A DNA stretch of 64,000 nucleotides, from the NCBI RefSeq assembly GCF_008831285.2, contig NC_045149.1, forward strand, positions 15,588,578 to 15,652,577, read 5' to 3'. Made by a program: the position numbers and the translations under genes. Position 1 is the stretch's first letter, and the number at the start of each line of letters is the position of its first letter. Positions 37,268 through 48,710 of this stretch are shown piece by piece. The notes beneath the pieces are model-generated. The model did no database searches. It saw only the letters and a program-made list of their open reading frames with translations, and was not told where the DNA came from. This stretch comes from Nymphaea colorata. Taxonomy: Eukaryota; Streptophyta; Magnoliopsida; Nymphaeales; Nymphaeaceae.

Positions 37268-40200
37268 CCCATCGATTGTTGAGTTTCTATTAGGCGGTAT
37301 ATTTCGTCAACTTAGGCATATATATTTGGTTGGAATTGGATAGCACTGATTTTCGCTTGAGAATAATTATCGTCCGTATTCATGAACCTTTGTTCCATGA
37401 TCGCTTCGCCGGTGGAAAATTCCAGGCCAGACTGATTTTGGCGACAAATATGTGCTAAGAATGGGAGTTATTGGGCAACATGCCGACATTCATGAGCTGA
37501 ATTCTTTAGAGCCAGGGTTGACCTAGCTTTGCAACTGATTACCGCTGGCTTGTGGAATGCTGCTAGATTTCTGGTTAAGAGCTTACACGCTATCTATGGG
37601 TAAACATCCGACGTAGCATGGACATCTGACTGGATCGTGCTTAGGCCATTTTGTTTTCACATATGTTATTTTTTGGTAGTTGAATTGATTCGTCATGTAT
37701 ATGCGGGCGTAGATTGGTGGCTGACTCACTGGTTTGTTCTTGTTCTATACAGAGGACCACCGTACATTTAGCGATACAATGGTTGCACTTAGAATTATGC
37801 GGACTCAGTTTCCAAAAATGGAAAAGGTTCCGTACTTTCCAAGAAAGAAAACACTTTATGTTGCGTTTCTTTCATCCTCCTGTATTTTGGAAATTTTTGC
37901 AGTCTTCCGGTATCTTGATCTACGTCATAAGTGGCATTTATACGGTTGACGCTGTTTCATTTTCAAGCTTTTCAGGTGTCAGTTGAGCCTTTTATTCTTC
38001 GGTCACAATTATACAGCAGCGTCAAGGACAGGACTCAAGTTGACAGGGAATTGGAGGTCTGTTTTCCAGGCTTTCTGATGACCTTGGTCTCTTTCCAGTA
38101 TGTCAAATGCTAATAGAATGAAATCACTCTGTGTGAGTGTCGAAATAGAGAGTTTGTAACTCATAAGAATGTACTTGGAACAGATCCATTAGTGTCGTTG
38201 TTAGTGTAAAAAGATTGAATATTCTTCTCTGCATCCTTCTTAATAATAATTCTTGACGACATTTCTGTCTACTGTTTAGGGCCTAGGCTTAGTGTTGTGT
38301 TCCTCAATTTTTTGAATGAGATTTTGCATACTCACCATCCTTTCGTAGATTGATCGTTTTCTCTAATGCTAATGTAGCAAATTTTGGCCATTTCATGGTA
38401 CTGCTCAGCATTATAATTTAGATATTTGCTTTCTACTTTTTTCTTTTTCAGTCATTGAGAAAGGAGAAGGTTTTGCGGATCTTCAAGTTAAATACAGGAC
38501 AAGATGATCAGGCTGTCATGTTTATGGATGACTATTTGAAGCAGGTTGCCCTTGTCCTTTAGTTACTCATCTGCACGACCCCTTTTATTCTTCAGTTCAT
38601 GCATTAGTACCAAGAATACCCACAGAAAGTTTTCTTAGATGCAATGGTGCATTGCATATTTGCGTTATTTATTCTTCTTAGTTATAGATCTTGGTATTAT
38701 TAAGTTTACTCTTGATCAATTCAAGGTGTTCGGGACCTCGGGTGAATATTTTGTGATTGACATGTATAAATACATTACGCTGGAACTTTCTGACTCTTTG
38801 TTTTAATTAGTTTGGATTTCAATCATGGTGGATGGCATTTTAACACACCTAAATCTGTTATGTTTAAAATGACTTTTTGTATAGAGTTATTTGCGGAAGT
38901 GATTATAGATAACTCTTAAAGAGACAAATTTAACTCAAAGAGATAAATATTTCATATTCTATTCTGCTACTGAAAAATTTTCCTGGTTTAGATCCTTTCT
39001 CAGTTTCAACTTTCAAGTAGCTTATATGGTATCTCATCATGATAAGTGCAATAATTTGGGCATCGTCTTATTTAGGACAGCTTAGAATTATGTAACTAGA
39101 TGGTGCAACTCCGGTAAAATTTCAGAATTTTCTGTCTTCTTTTGGTTATTAGGATTGTAGCGTGGAAGTATATCATTTAAGATCATGTGCTTGAAGTTAG
39201 TGTAGGATCGAAGAGGTGGATTGGAAGACGCGTTTCCAGGCATGCAAGAGATCGGTTGAGAAGAGGGAGATAGCAAAGTTGCACAATATTGGATTGTGCA
39301 TAGGAACTTGTATTTATGTATAAGGATGTTCTACCAAAGGATCAGTCTTAATTATAGGTGTATTGATGAGTCCATCAGGGATTCAGGCATGAGGTGGTTC
39401 AAGAAGAAGCTGCTGAATATACAGTTTACATAGGTCAATAAGGAAGGGAATGAATTGGGACAAGCATCTTATACGTGAAAGGTGCCCCATGTAGGTCTTC
39501 CCGAAACCTCCTAGTAACTATGGTAAACACATTTAAGTAAAACAATAAAATTTAACTGACTTCATGCAACAAAATTAGGGCTTTCGTGGTTTTTTCTAAG
39601 TTTATCCTCAAAACTAAAAAAATTATGAGCATTAAGTTATTTTAAGGAGCAACTCATACACAACAAAAACTTCTGTTTTGATGCCCATTTAAGTATTGAG
39701 AGTGATTTAAGTGGTCAATTTTAATTGTTTCTAATGAAAGCATGCATGCTGTAGGTAGCTATATTTGTTATTTTTGTTATGTTTATGCAATTCATAATTT
39801 TTCATAGAGATTTTTTTTTATGTTTTTGTATTTCTTAAGCTTTTTAGTGTTTCAATACAAGAAAAAATTTGCAACGTTTTACTTTATGTTACATATCTAA
39901 CTTTAGGCCGATATGAGTTATGAAGCAATGCCTATATGGCTATATCTATTCCAGTTCCAGAAGAGTGAAAAAAATGGAACGTTAAACAATGTCATGTCTT
40001 ACTTTGCTGTCTTGTGGATTGGCAGTGCAAGAATGCTCAAACTATGGAGATAGTTCTGCACATTCTTAGAAATATATCCTGCCATCTTGCTGCATACAAA
40101 TTAGCTATCTTCTTACAGAGTATGGTTCAAGACTATTTAATGTATTGAAAAAAAAAATTATGCCCATACTTAAAGTCATTATAAGTTTTTTTTTAATTTT

Positions 40201-43020
40201 ATTATGTCCTTTCTCCCTTTTTTATTTCATTAGTTTAAGAATTTGGAACCGTGGAATTTCAGCATGTAGTTGAATTAGGCTTGAGGAACCTTTTTTCATG
40301 CATAACTTAGACTAACTGTTACCTAGGTGGGAATCGTTTCTTGACTATCCAGATGTTTTTCTATTTTCCTGGATGAAGAGGGTGAGCTCTTACCTCTAAG
40401 TCATACGAGGACAACACCATGAGAGGCTTGAGCAACAAAATGACAGGGATGGTACTTGATTCAGGGTCTTTGACTTGACAGCTTTCACATATTTTTTCTC
40501 ACCACCTCCTTTGTTGATTACCTATCAAGTGCCACCTTTTGATTTCTATCCAGAAAGATGTATTTCCATAAATTTTGGCGTTCTCACAAAATATTTTTTT
40601 GATTTATGCTTCTTGAGTTGCAACTTGGCTTACCATCCCATATTTTTTTTCCTTCCTCAAATAATTTACATCTTCACCTGATGGTTATCGTGCTTCTTCA
40701 ATTTTAGTATTTGTGGTCTGGAAGATTTCAGTGCTTGTTTTGTAAATTTCTAAAATTGAACATAATCTCTACTGCAGTTATGTGTTTTAGTTACAGACTT
40801 ATATTACATTTTCTTTTCCTGATTTTAGATGGATTCAGCCGTTAAAAGGGTGAAAGCAAAAGATCCAGCGGATGTTGTTGTTTTTGAGTGGTTCAAAATG
40901 TATGTCATCACCTCCAACCTTGATGTTGGTATTGGGCATCATGAGCTGGTTAGTGCAAACAACTTCCTTTTGTGATAATGATTGTGTTGATATGCATGTT
41001 ATCTTATTTTCTGTTTTTAGTTATCTATGTAATTTGTCTAAGTTTTTCCTAGTGGTTTCTGAAATACCTAAGCTAGGAAATATGATTGCTACAAAGGTTT
41101 TATGCATTGATATCACTTTTTCTTCATTAAGTTTTCCTGCTATTTGGCTTGATGTAAATGTATGCCTTCTGATTCTAACTGTTTTTTAAAAATTGTCTTC
41201 AGCTAATCATTTATATCTGTTCTATCAGAACATGTTTCTTTCCCAAGTGGAAGTATTCATTTATTTCTTACTTATACTAATGAGTGTGCATTCTTGTGTG
41301 TCTCAATGGCTGGGCAAGTATCTTTTAGAATGCACTATGAATTAGCTGTTGATGAGTAGAAATATTCAATTCTTTGTCTTCCTCTCATCTGCTTACCATT
41401 AAATAACCTGCATGATCAACAATGGAGAAAACAAAATGTATTTGGTTTATGATTCCAATTAATAATTGTTGGACTTAGCAATTATTTTCCTTTCTCGATA
41501 AGCGTAAAATCCTACCTAGTTAGGAAAGGTACTAGTGAAAAGGGAATTTGTAATTTTTGTTTGTTTTCATTGTTTATTATTTATAATATTGGTACATTTT
41601 GCTGCATTGCAGTGTTTTCTCCTATCATCGGCAGGCAATGTGAAAGATGATCACATATCTCTCTTGATTAATGCTGGTCTTGTGGTAGGTGGAGATTCAC
41701 TCTTGAGACTTGCCCATGTATTATATGCTCTGAGGCTGGTATCTGTCATGCAACCTATGTTCTTTGATGCTTGTTTTCAAGTGTAGGTCTGGCTGCAACC
41801 TTGACACACATTCTGCACTGATGGATTTTAAAGCTGTCTCTTCTTCTGTTTGGTGTCCAATAACTGAACAATCATTTTAAGTGAACGTCGTTGGGTGGTA
41901 TTATCTCACATGCTTATGGTGCTTTAAATGGCTTGTTTGGTTATTTTTCTCTTTTTCCCCATTTCCTTTTTCTTCTTTTATTATTATTTCAAAGCATAGA
42001 CATCTTTTATGCTTTCTGATATTGAGCTGTGAATAGCTGGCACATTGTGGAGCAGGTTTATCAAAAAGTCATCAATGTTTAGTGGAGAAATTGTACCTTC
42101 ATTTGTTTTATCCTGTACTTTCAAACTTCTTTACTTCAGTTTTCTTTTGAACACTATTATGCCAAAATATTCTGAAGGCTTATTTGGCTTTTCAGTCTAT
42201 GGAATTTCTTTTTCCTCATTGTGCACATTATTCTCACATTCATCTGTGGTGGAAATTTGCAAATCCTAGTTCTGTTTTAGGGATGTCGAATCATCTCACT
42301 TTGGCTTTATTGAGGCACAGTTTGCTTGCAGTGCCTTTTGTTTTGTCTTAGGAATTTTGCCATTTTCTGCAGACACGCCAACTGGCTGATTCAGACATGT
42401 ATTGGTTCTCTATTCCAAATATTGGGAGTTTACTCAAGGGACTGTCGCAGGTGAGGGACTTTTCTTATCATGCTGTAAACAAATGATTTGTTATTATTTT
42501 TCTATAAAATGAAACTGTTGCAAAAAGATTGGGGTTACAGCAAATACATTAGTATTTTTTTTGGGGTACTATTGCAGAAAATTTTATTTTGTAATATTAA
42601 ATTTTGAAAAAATAAAATTTTGCATATTAAAATTTTCAAATATCTCTGGTTTGTCTCCTATAAAACATATGAAAAATTATGGTGGCCCTTGTGAAAAATT
42701 TTTAGAAATTTTATTTAGTGTCCTGGCTCCACCTGTGCTTAGTATCTCCAGTTATTATAGATATTGATTTCAATTTCCAACTAGAAAGCATCTTTTGTTC
42801 TTCATATAGTTTTTGTTCTATTATTCAGGGAAGGAAGGAGCTGATGTCTTTTATGAAACGCCGGAAATACAAGGAGATGATGCTGGCCCTCCTTGAGAAG
42901 AAGCGGCTCAGATTTTCGCAGCTTGATATAAGGTTTCATTTGAGGGATTTGATTGGCACTGGTCTTCTCAAAACAGTCGAAACTCCAACTGGCTTGCTTG
43001 TTCGAGTAGCTAAAGATTAG
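37004..43020 (+). CDS. STK19 homologue (winged-helix repair factor 1)
   Basis: Exons: 37004-37079, 37753-37826, 37976-38056, 38452-38544, 40829-40948, 41613-41684, 42373-42450, 42829-43020, in phase, 261 residues. The first exon boundary (G|GTCCC) was chosen because it alone keeps phase into EDHRTFSDTM. The C-terminal part matches human STK19 closely in pattern: GRKELMSFMKRRKYKEMML aligns with its RKAKYREL region and HLRDLIGTGLL with HVHDLIGAQL. The protein has a basic N-terminus (RRKRAR), probably a nuclear signal, and no kinase motifs. STK19 was first named a kinase; later work described it as three winged-helix domains that bind DNA and act in transcription-coupled nucleotide excision repair with CSA, UVSSA and TFIIH. 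A repair role in plants is inference. Confidence 0.88.
37225..37266 (+). repeat. Poly-T and (GT)n microsatellite in STK19 intron 1
   Basis: A T run followed by about 15 GT units inside intron 37080-37752. Confidence 0.9.
38545..40828 (+). other. 2.3-kb STK19 intron without recognised content
   Basis: AT-rich intron between exons 38452-38544 and 40829-40948. No exon, element ends or structured RNA were recognised. Confidence 0.55.
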
Positions 43021-45375
43021 TATGGGTGATCCCTTTTATCAATTCTTTCATAATTTCCATTTGTTAATACTGAAAAAAAATTGTGATTTGTATTATGGGA
43101 GCACTGCTTCTTCGAATTCACGAGCATATGGATGCTAATGCCATACAGGTACCTGTCCAAGCTCATGGCTTTAGATGCTATATAACTGTATTAGCAAAAG
43201 ATCAAGAAGGCCTGGAGGTATTTAGCTGTTTTTTTTAGGATAGAAATCAATCTCAACTCGGGAGACCTAACCTTGGTGGTTTAAGCTGTTATGCTTGCCT
43301 CCCTGGCAGTGAAAATTCAAGGTAAAGGCTTCTTGAATACCGAGAACTTTCACCAGGGCAAGCATGGTGAAGCTCTGCACATGGGGATCAAATGAGGTTT
43401 GAACTCTTGACCAGCTATCTACTGGCCTGAGCTCATCTCTGGTTGCACTGATCCAAAATATTTGTTTGTCAAATGTTTGTTACTGAATAACCAGTCTGTT
43501 GGAAAAATCTATGGCAGCTGGTATAGGTGAGGCTGGCTAATGTGATCCTTCGCAAACCGTAAGTAGCAGGTCACTCTTAGCTACCTGTTTAATCTATTTA
43601 TTGCCAGCAGACGGCTGTGGAATTATTTCTGTTAGCTCTAGATTTTTGCCCCACTCTTGTGCCACTGGCACCATAGAAAAGTGTAATGTGATGTTTGGTT
43701 TGTTTTATGCATCAATGTATCACTATAAAAAGTGGTGGGCTTGTTTATTAAAAAGATGGGAGTGACAATGAGCTTTTTGTTGGGTGAAAAATCAGAGTTC
43801 CCCCAGAATTGCCAATCAGGATGGTCAAATACATATGAATGCAATGACGGGAGATGCTTAAAGTTATGATTGTTCAGACTTTTAAAAAGCTGGGTATTGC
43901 GTGTGTGGATATGCATGCTGTAGAATTATGTCACCGCCAGTTAGGCTATGTTGCACGATGATTTCTGTATCAGGTCGTTGTTTCTCAATCATGAATACTT
44001 GTCTAAAGGGTTGTTTAATACCCTGAAATAAGTTTCACAATGTCATTTTGCCCAGCATATATGACGTTGATAAGTTTCAAGAGGACAAGTCAAGGGCGTG
44101 GCTTGTGTTTGCATGGAGAGAGAGATAGAGGGAGAGATTTTCTCCTGGAGTTTCATGAAATGAAGGCATAACACAGGCTAAATTTTTTACGAAGAATTTC
44201 ACCCGTGATTAAGTTGTGGATTGCAGAGTTACGCCCTTAAAAATGTTTATGAGTGATCAAACACAGCTTGATATTGTATGTTTGAAGACAAGCAGGTGGT
44301 AAGAGAGGTATGGGTTTTGAAGACCTGTCATTGTTGCCCGAGTGTTGGTATGTTTCTCTCTTCATAAGGCTTGTTTTAGGCTCTCACACTCCTTATAGAA
44401 AGTAGTTATGTGGTCAGTTCAATCTTGTGTAGTTTACAATGGATATTTATGGGGGTCATATTCTGTTCACTTGCTTGGATCTTTTTTTGTTTCCCCTTCC
44501 TCTTCTTGGGATTGGGGTTGCTCTGGGAAAACAGAGCTGCGAAGAATCTGAATTAGACTGCAAATCGGCCTAGTTTACCAAGTCTGGCTTAATGTAGAGA
44601 ATCTTAAACTTGGGATGAAATCCATTTAGTTAAATTGTTGTTTTCTGTAGTTCTTTTCATTTATCAGTTTTTAATGTGAGGGAAGCCACACCCCAATATG
44701 TTTGACACACCTGGTTGGTCCAGCAGTTGATGGCAGCCAGTCGCTTGGTCAAATATCAGAGGCACTTGACCCATGCAGAAACTGATACATGCTTGGAACA
44801 TGGGTGTGGGGGAATGGCCTTGGGAGGTTTATGCGGAGCGAGTTGGCAAAGTATCTTAGGCTATGATGGTTTCTCCCAAGTAAAATTACAAAAAAATGGG
44901 AGGAAAGTGTGGACTGATATGAAGCTAAGACACGCCTATGCATGCTCAAGCATCATAAAAGTTGTTTGTAAGCTGTGTTTCAGGGTTTTTTTTTTTAATT
45001 CTGTGGAGGGTTTTTAAGGGGGGTTGTTGGTGTTTGTGCTTTTAAAAAATCATGAAAAGCTTGGGTCGCTGCGGCACCACTCTTGGGATGTACTTTTGTA
45101 CGGTTGAAATTGGAAACACGACACCGCAAAAGCCAGAAGAGGTATTCGGGTTTTGATTCAATATAGGTCCCGGGTTGCGAATGCAGATTTTCGGTGGGGA
45201 AAATCATGTGGGCAACTATTTTTCGCCTTTGTCGCTGTCAGAAATAATATAAAAGATTTGCGTGCTTCTGAAGACGCGAATTTGTGGGCTTTTAAATCCA
45301 ATGGCCACGTGGGTGAATCACGAAAAGCTTGGAGCCAATGACACTTGGTGTTATGTGAGATCGATTTGAACTGCA
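43021..45375. other. Intergenic DNA downstream of STK19
   Basis: It starts with the STK19 3' UTR. The stretch 43250-43450 has a GC-richer patch; on the minus strand it contains AGAGTTCAAACCTC, which resembles a B-box of a tRNA-derived SINE, but no matching A-box, tail or target duplication could be fixed. Nothing else is recognised. Confidence 0.35.
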
Positions 45376-45640
45376 CAGGGCATCGGGTTGGGTCGAGTTG
45401 GTCAGATCAGAGTTGTGCTCGGGTCGGACACTTGAAAATTGAGTTCGGGTTCGTTCGATCCGACATCTGAGCTCAGACTTGGCCCGCTTAAAATATAAAA
45501 TATTTTTAAAATATAAAATATTTTTAAAATAAAGTAGATATTATTAATATATTAAATTAATATTAAAGATATAAATCAAGTCAAATCGAGTTCCATCGGG
45601 TTGGTTTTTTGGGGCCTAAACCCGAGCTCGATGGGCCCTA
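45376..45640. mobile_element. Degenerate hAT-like fragment, about 265 bp
   Basis: The left end reads CAGGGCATCGGGTTGGGTCG and the right end, reversed, TAGGGCCCATCGAGCTCGGG: the same style of TAGGG-plus-CG-rich ends as the intact elements, with an AT-rich centre including two copies of AAAATATAAAATATTTTT. The flanking 8-mers do not match, so the borders are approximate and the assignment is tentative. Confidence 0.4.
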
Positions 45641-47910
45641 GTACCTATCAACTACTCGTCCAAATAAAGGACAAATCCGACTTCCTTTTATCACTATCCG
45701 GTGGGTTAACAGAAAGCTGACGTGAAGGTTTGGCTTTCCCTTTAAGAAAACTGATGAAGCGAAAGTCAAGCATATCTACATCAAACGGGGGTCCCCTTTT
45801 CTTTCTTCTTTGAAAATAGTGAAAATAGGGATAGAAAGATGAATCAATTCTCAATTAGCCCATAAATGGTCGTACGTTACTATGACCATGGATCGACGGG
45901 ACATCAACGTGTAGGATCTCGGTTGATGAACTTGGATTTGATCAACGGCGTTCTTTTAATAAGTATTCTCTTTGAATGTAGCATCAACTAGAAAGTGAAC
46001 CACATAATTTTCTAAAATATTTATTACTTAGGTATGTAATAATTTGAGACCTTACTGGGTGGTAAAAATTTGAGGCAGATTCATGCAATAATGTTGTGTT
46101 AGACAGATACATCTATTGTCAAACAACTGAAAAGGTGCAACCAACCACAAGATGAAAAATTGTAGCCATGATATGTTTTGATTTCTCTGCCGTGAGTAAT
46201 CCAACCAACGAACCTCAAAAAGTAAGAACTGACGTCGTTTTTTTCAACCCTTTAACTCTCTTTTCCTTTTAAGTTGGGGAGAACAAGTTGCGTTCTTCTA
46301 GGAACGATGAAGAACCATGTCAGGGTAAATGCGCATCATACAAGCCCCTTACCAAAATGGTGCGCGAATGACACCTTTTCTCTCTCAAAAATTATCAGGT
46401 GAGACTTGGTCTGAATCTGCCGGATTGACGCAATGTAACGGCGTCTTCTGTAAAACAGCAATGGCAGATATCCTTTTAAAGAACCAATACTACGTGGCTT
46501 ACGATTGATTTGCCTTTAATGCGGACACCGACACATGACAACATCTCGTGAACCCATTTCTTCACATTCTTCTCGAGCTAACGGCGACGACTGGTAGGGA
46601 CAATATTTTATTTACCGGTCCGCTTTTCCTCTTTTTACCTTGGGTGATTCTTCGATTCTTCTTTTCTCCGTTGGGCGTTGGCTTTCTAAACCGATCTATA
46701 TCTAAACAAAGAACAACAACGGTTGTGAGAAATGTCATACTCCGCCCTTGCATTTGCACCTGAGGTGGTTGAATATTAAAGCAATAAAAAAAGGGGTTTG
46801 ATCATCTTTATTTCGTCCATGCTCTTTAGGTCTCCTAAGTGGTTGGCTTTTATTGTTGATAACTGCCAGACGGAATAAATTCGGTCTTTGATCTTTGAGA
46901 AGCAACGAGAAAAAGTGTAAATTAATATTAAATAGTAAGTAAAAATAAATCATCACATTTTTATCTTTTTTTTTTCTCAATTACTTATATCAAATGCTCA
47001 GATTGTGCCTTATTTGTCCAACGTACAAGTGTTTAGCATATATGTATATATATATATAATAGTGACTCTAACTTTTTAGAGTATATTTACAAAGTGTTTG
47101 GATTAGCTTCTTTTAATTTTAAACAAGATACACAATTAAACAATGATTGCGTATGGATCTAACATGGTAAGGGAGGTTCGCCCTTTTTAACTGATATATG
47201 AAACTGATTCATATCGTGATCTTTTGGATCCGTATTTTGAGGTGGTGAAAATTAGGTAGACCCGCCTTAAATTCTTAATGTGAAAGACCAGTTGACCTTC
47301 TGGTTGATCAATAGCGGATCCAAACGAAAGAAGGGTTGGTCTTCTTGCCAACCCAAATCATGGTCACAACGAGAAATGCCTCCTGCGACATTTCAAAGAT
47401 ACTGTTCGAAGTTTTGCAGCTACTAACAGAAGCTACCAGAAGAACAAAAACGACCTTCAGAATTCTATCATATTAATTGCTTATGAAATTTTCACCATAC
47501 GATGATAGTACTAATATTTTTATTTGCATTTAATGCATTAACTATATGATTTAATTTGTTAAAAACATAAAACAGCTAAATTGGTAAGTACTAGATCCTT
47601 AGGTGATAGGCTTGTAATTAATGAGCTTGGCTATTTATTTTTCAAGTTGGATGGTGTGGAGAAAAAATAGAAAAAAAAAGAGATATGGTATTTAAACAAT
47701 TTAGCATTAATTAACAACTTTGTTTTTTCAACCATCTATTTCCAAAAAAGATGGATGACAAATATGATTATTTACTAGTGTAACACCAAAGGATCTACCT
47801 GTCAAATTCTCACTCAAAACGTCTTAGCAAGTTTTTACCCTAACGTTAACATTGCTTTTGTAGAAATCAACTTTGGAATCAAAATAGACCAAGCCACCTA
47901 TAATTTTTGT
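45641..47910. other. Intergenic DNA without recognised genes
   Basis: Open frames here are short and resemble nothing known. Composition is AT-rich with small TA runs (47040-47060). Confidence 0.5.
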
Positions 47911-48250
47911 AATGACATACAATTCTCATTAGTTCTGACTTTTCCTAAATTTTTTTGTAAAGTGAGTACTAATAACATACAATTCTCATTAGTTTTGACT
48001 TTTTCTAAAGAATTTCCACTAGTCCTCACCTTTCTATAATTAGTCCTGACCTTTTTGGTATAATTAGTACTGATGACATACAAATGAGTCCTGACCTTTT
48101 TGATAAGATTAGTCCTGACTTTTCCATAATGAGTTCTGACCTTTCAATTAAGTCCTCACCTTTCAAGAAATTAGTCATGTCCATCACCTTTTCTTTCAAG
48201 AAATTGCCATAAATCCTGACCTGTTTGGTATGGTTAGTATTGACTTTTCC
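47911..48250. repeat. Degenerate minisatellite of ATTAGTCCTGACCTTTT-type units
   Basis: About ten to twelve imperfect units built on AGTCCTGACCTTTT, separated by short AT-rich spacers such as GGTATAATTAGT and CATACAATTCTCATTAG. Spacing varies from roughly 18 to 45 bases. On the minus strand it reads as repeating KVRTN-like codons, but no coding function is implied. Confidence 0.8.
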
Positions 48251-48546
48251 ATGGTAAAGAGACCGCTTCAGCAGTTCAATCAAATGGGTAAAAAAGTAAT
48301 TTGTTTTGAGAAACATGTACTAAAAGCTAGTTGAAATGAGATTTTTTAATATAAAAAGTGGCAAATGAAGTTCTTCAACCGGTTCACCACCAATACCTTA
48401 CTTAAAGGGTAAGAGTTCTATAACCAAGTCTAAGTACCAATGTGCCTTGGCATTGTGGTGGTACCAAATGTTGGTTCATTGGGGAGCTGTTTGGCATTGG
48501 AAACAACAAACATTGTTAAAGATTGGAATAAAAATTGTTAGGAAAT

Positions 48547-48710
48547 GAGTTGAGATCCATCAAATCAAGGGTTTGAGTATGAGAGTGATAATGGCATTAG
48601 AGCACAACTAACACTTGGACTTAGGGTCCAAAGTGAGTTGAGACTCTTCATATCAAAAGTTTGAGCATAGTAGCATTAGAGCACAACTAACGCTTTAACT
48701 TAGGGTCCCA
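48547..48710. repeat. Two-copy tandem repeat of about 85 bp
   Basis: Each unit begins GAGTTGAGA and includes CATTAGAGCACAACTAAC and ACTTAGGGTCC; the second starts near 48635. The copies differ by several substitutions and a small deletion, so this is older than the duplication at 15791. Confidence 0.8.

Noticed and set aside
43383-43425. Possible tRNA-like B-box on the minus strand
   Set aside because: No A-box at the right distance, no acceptor stem, no terminator; at best a decayed SINE remnant.
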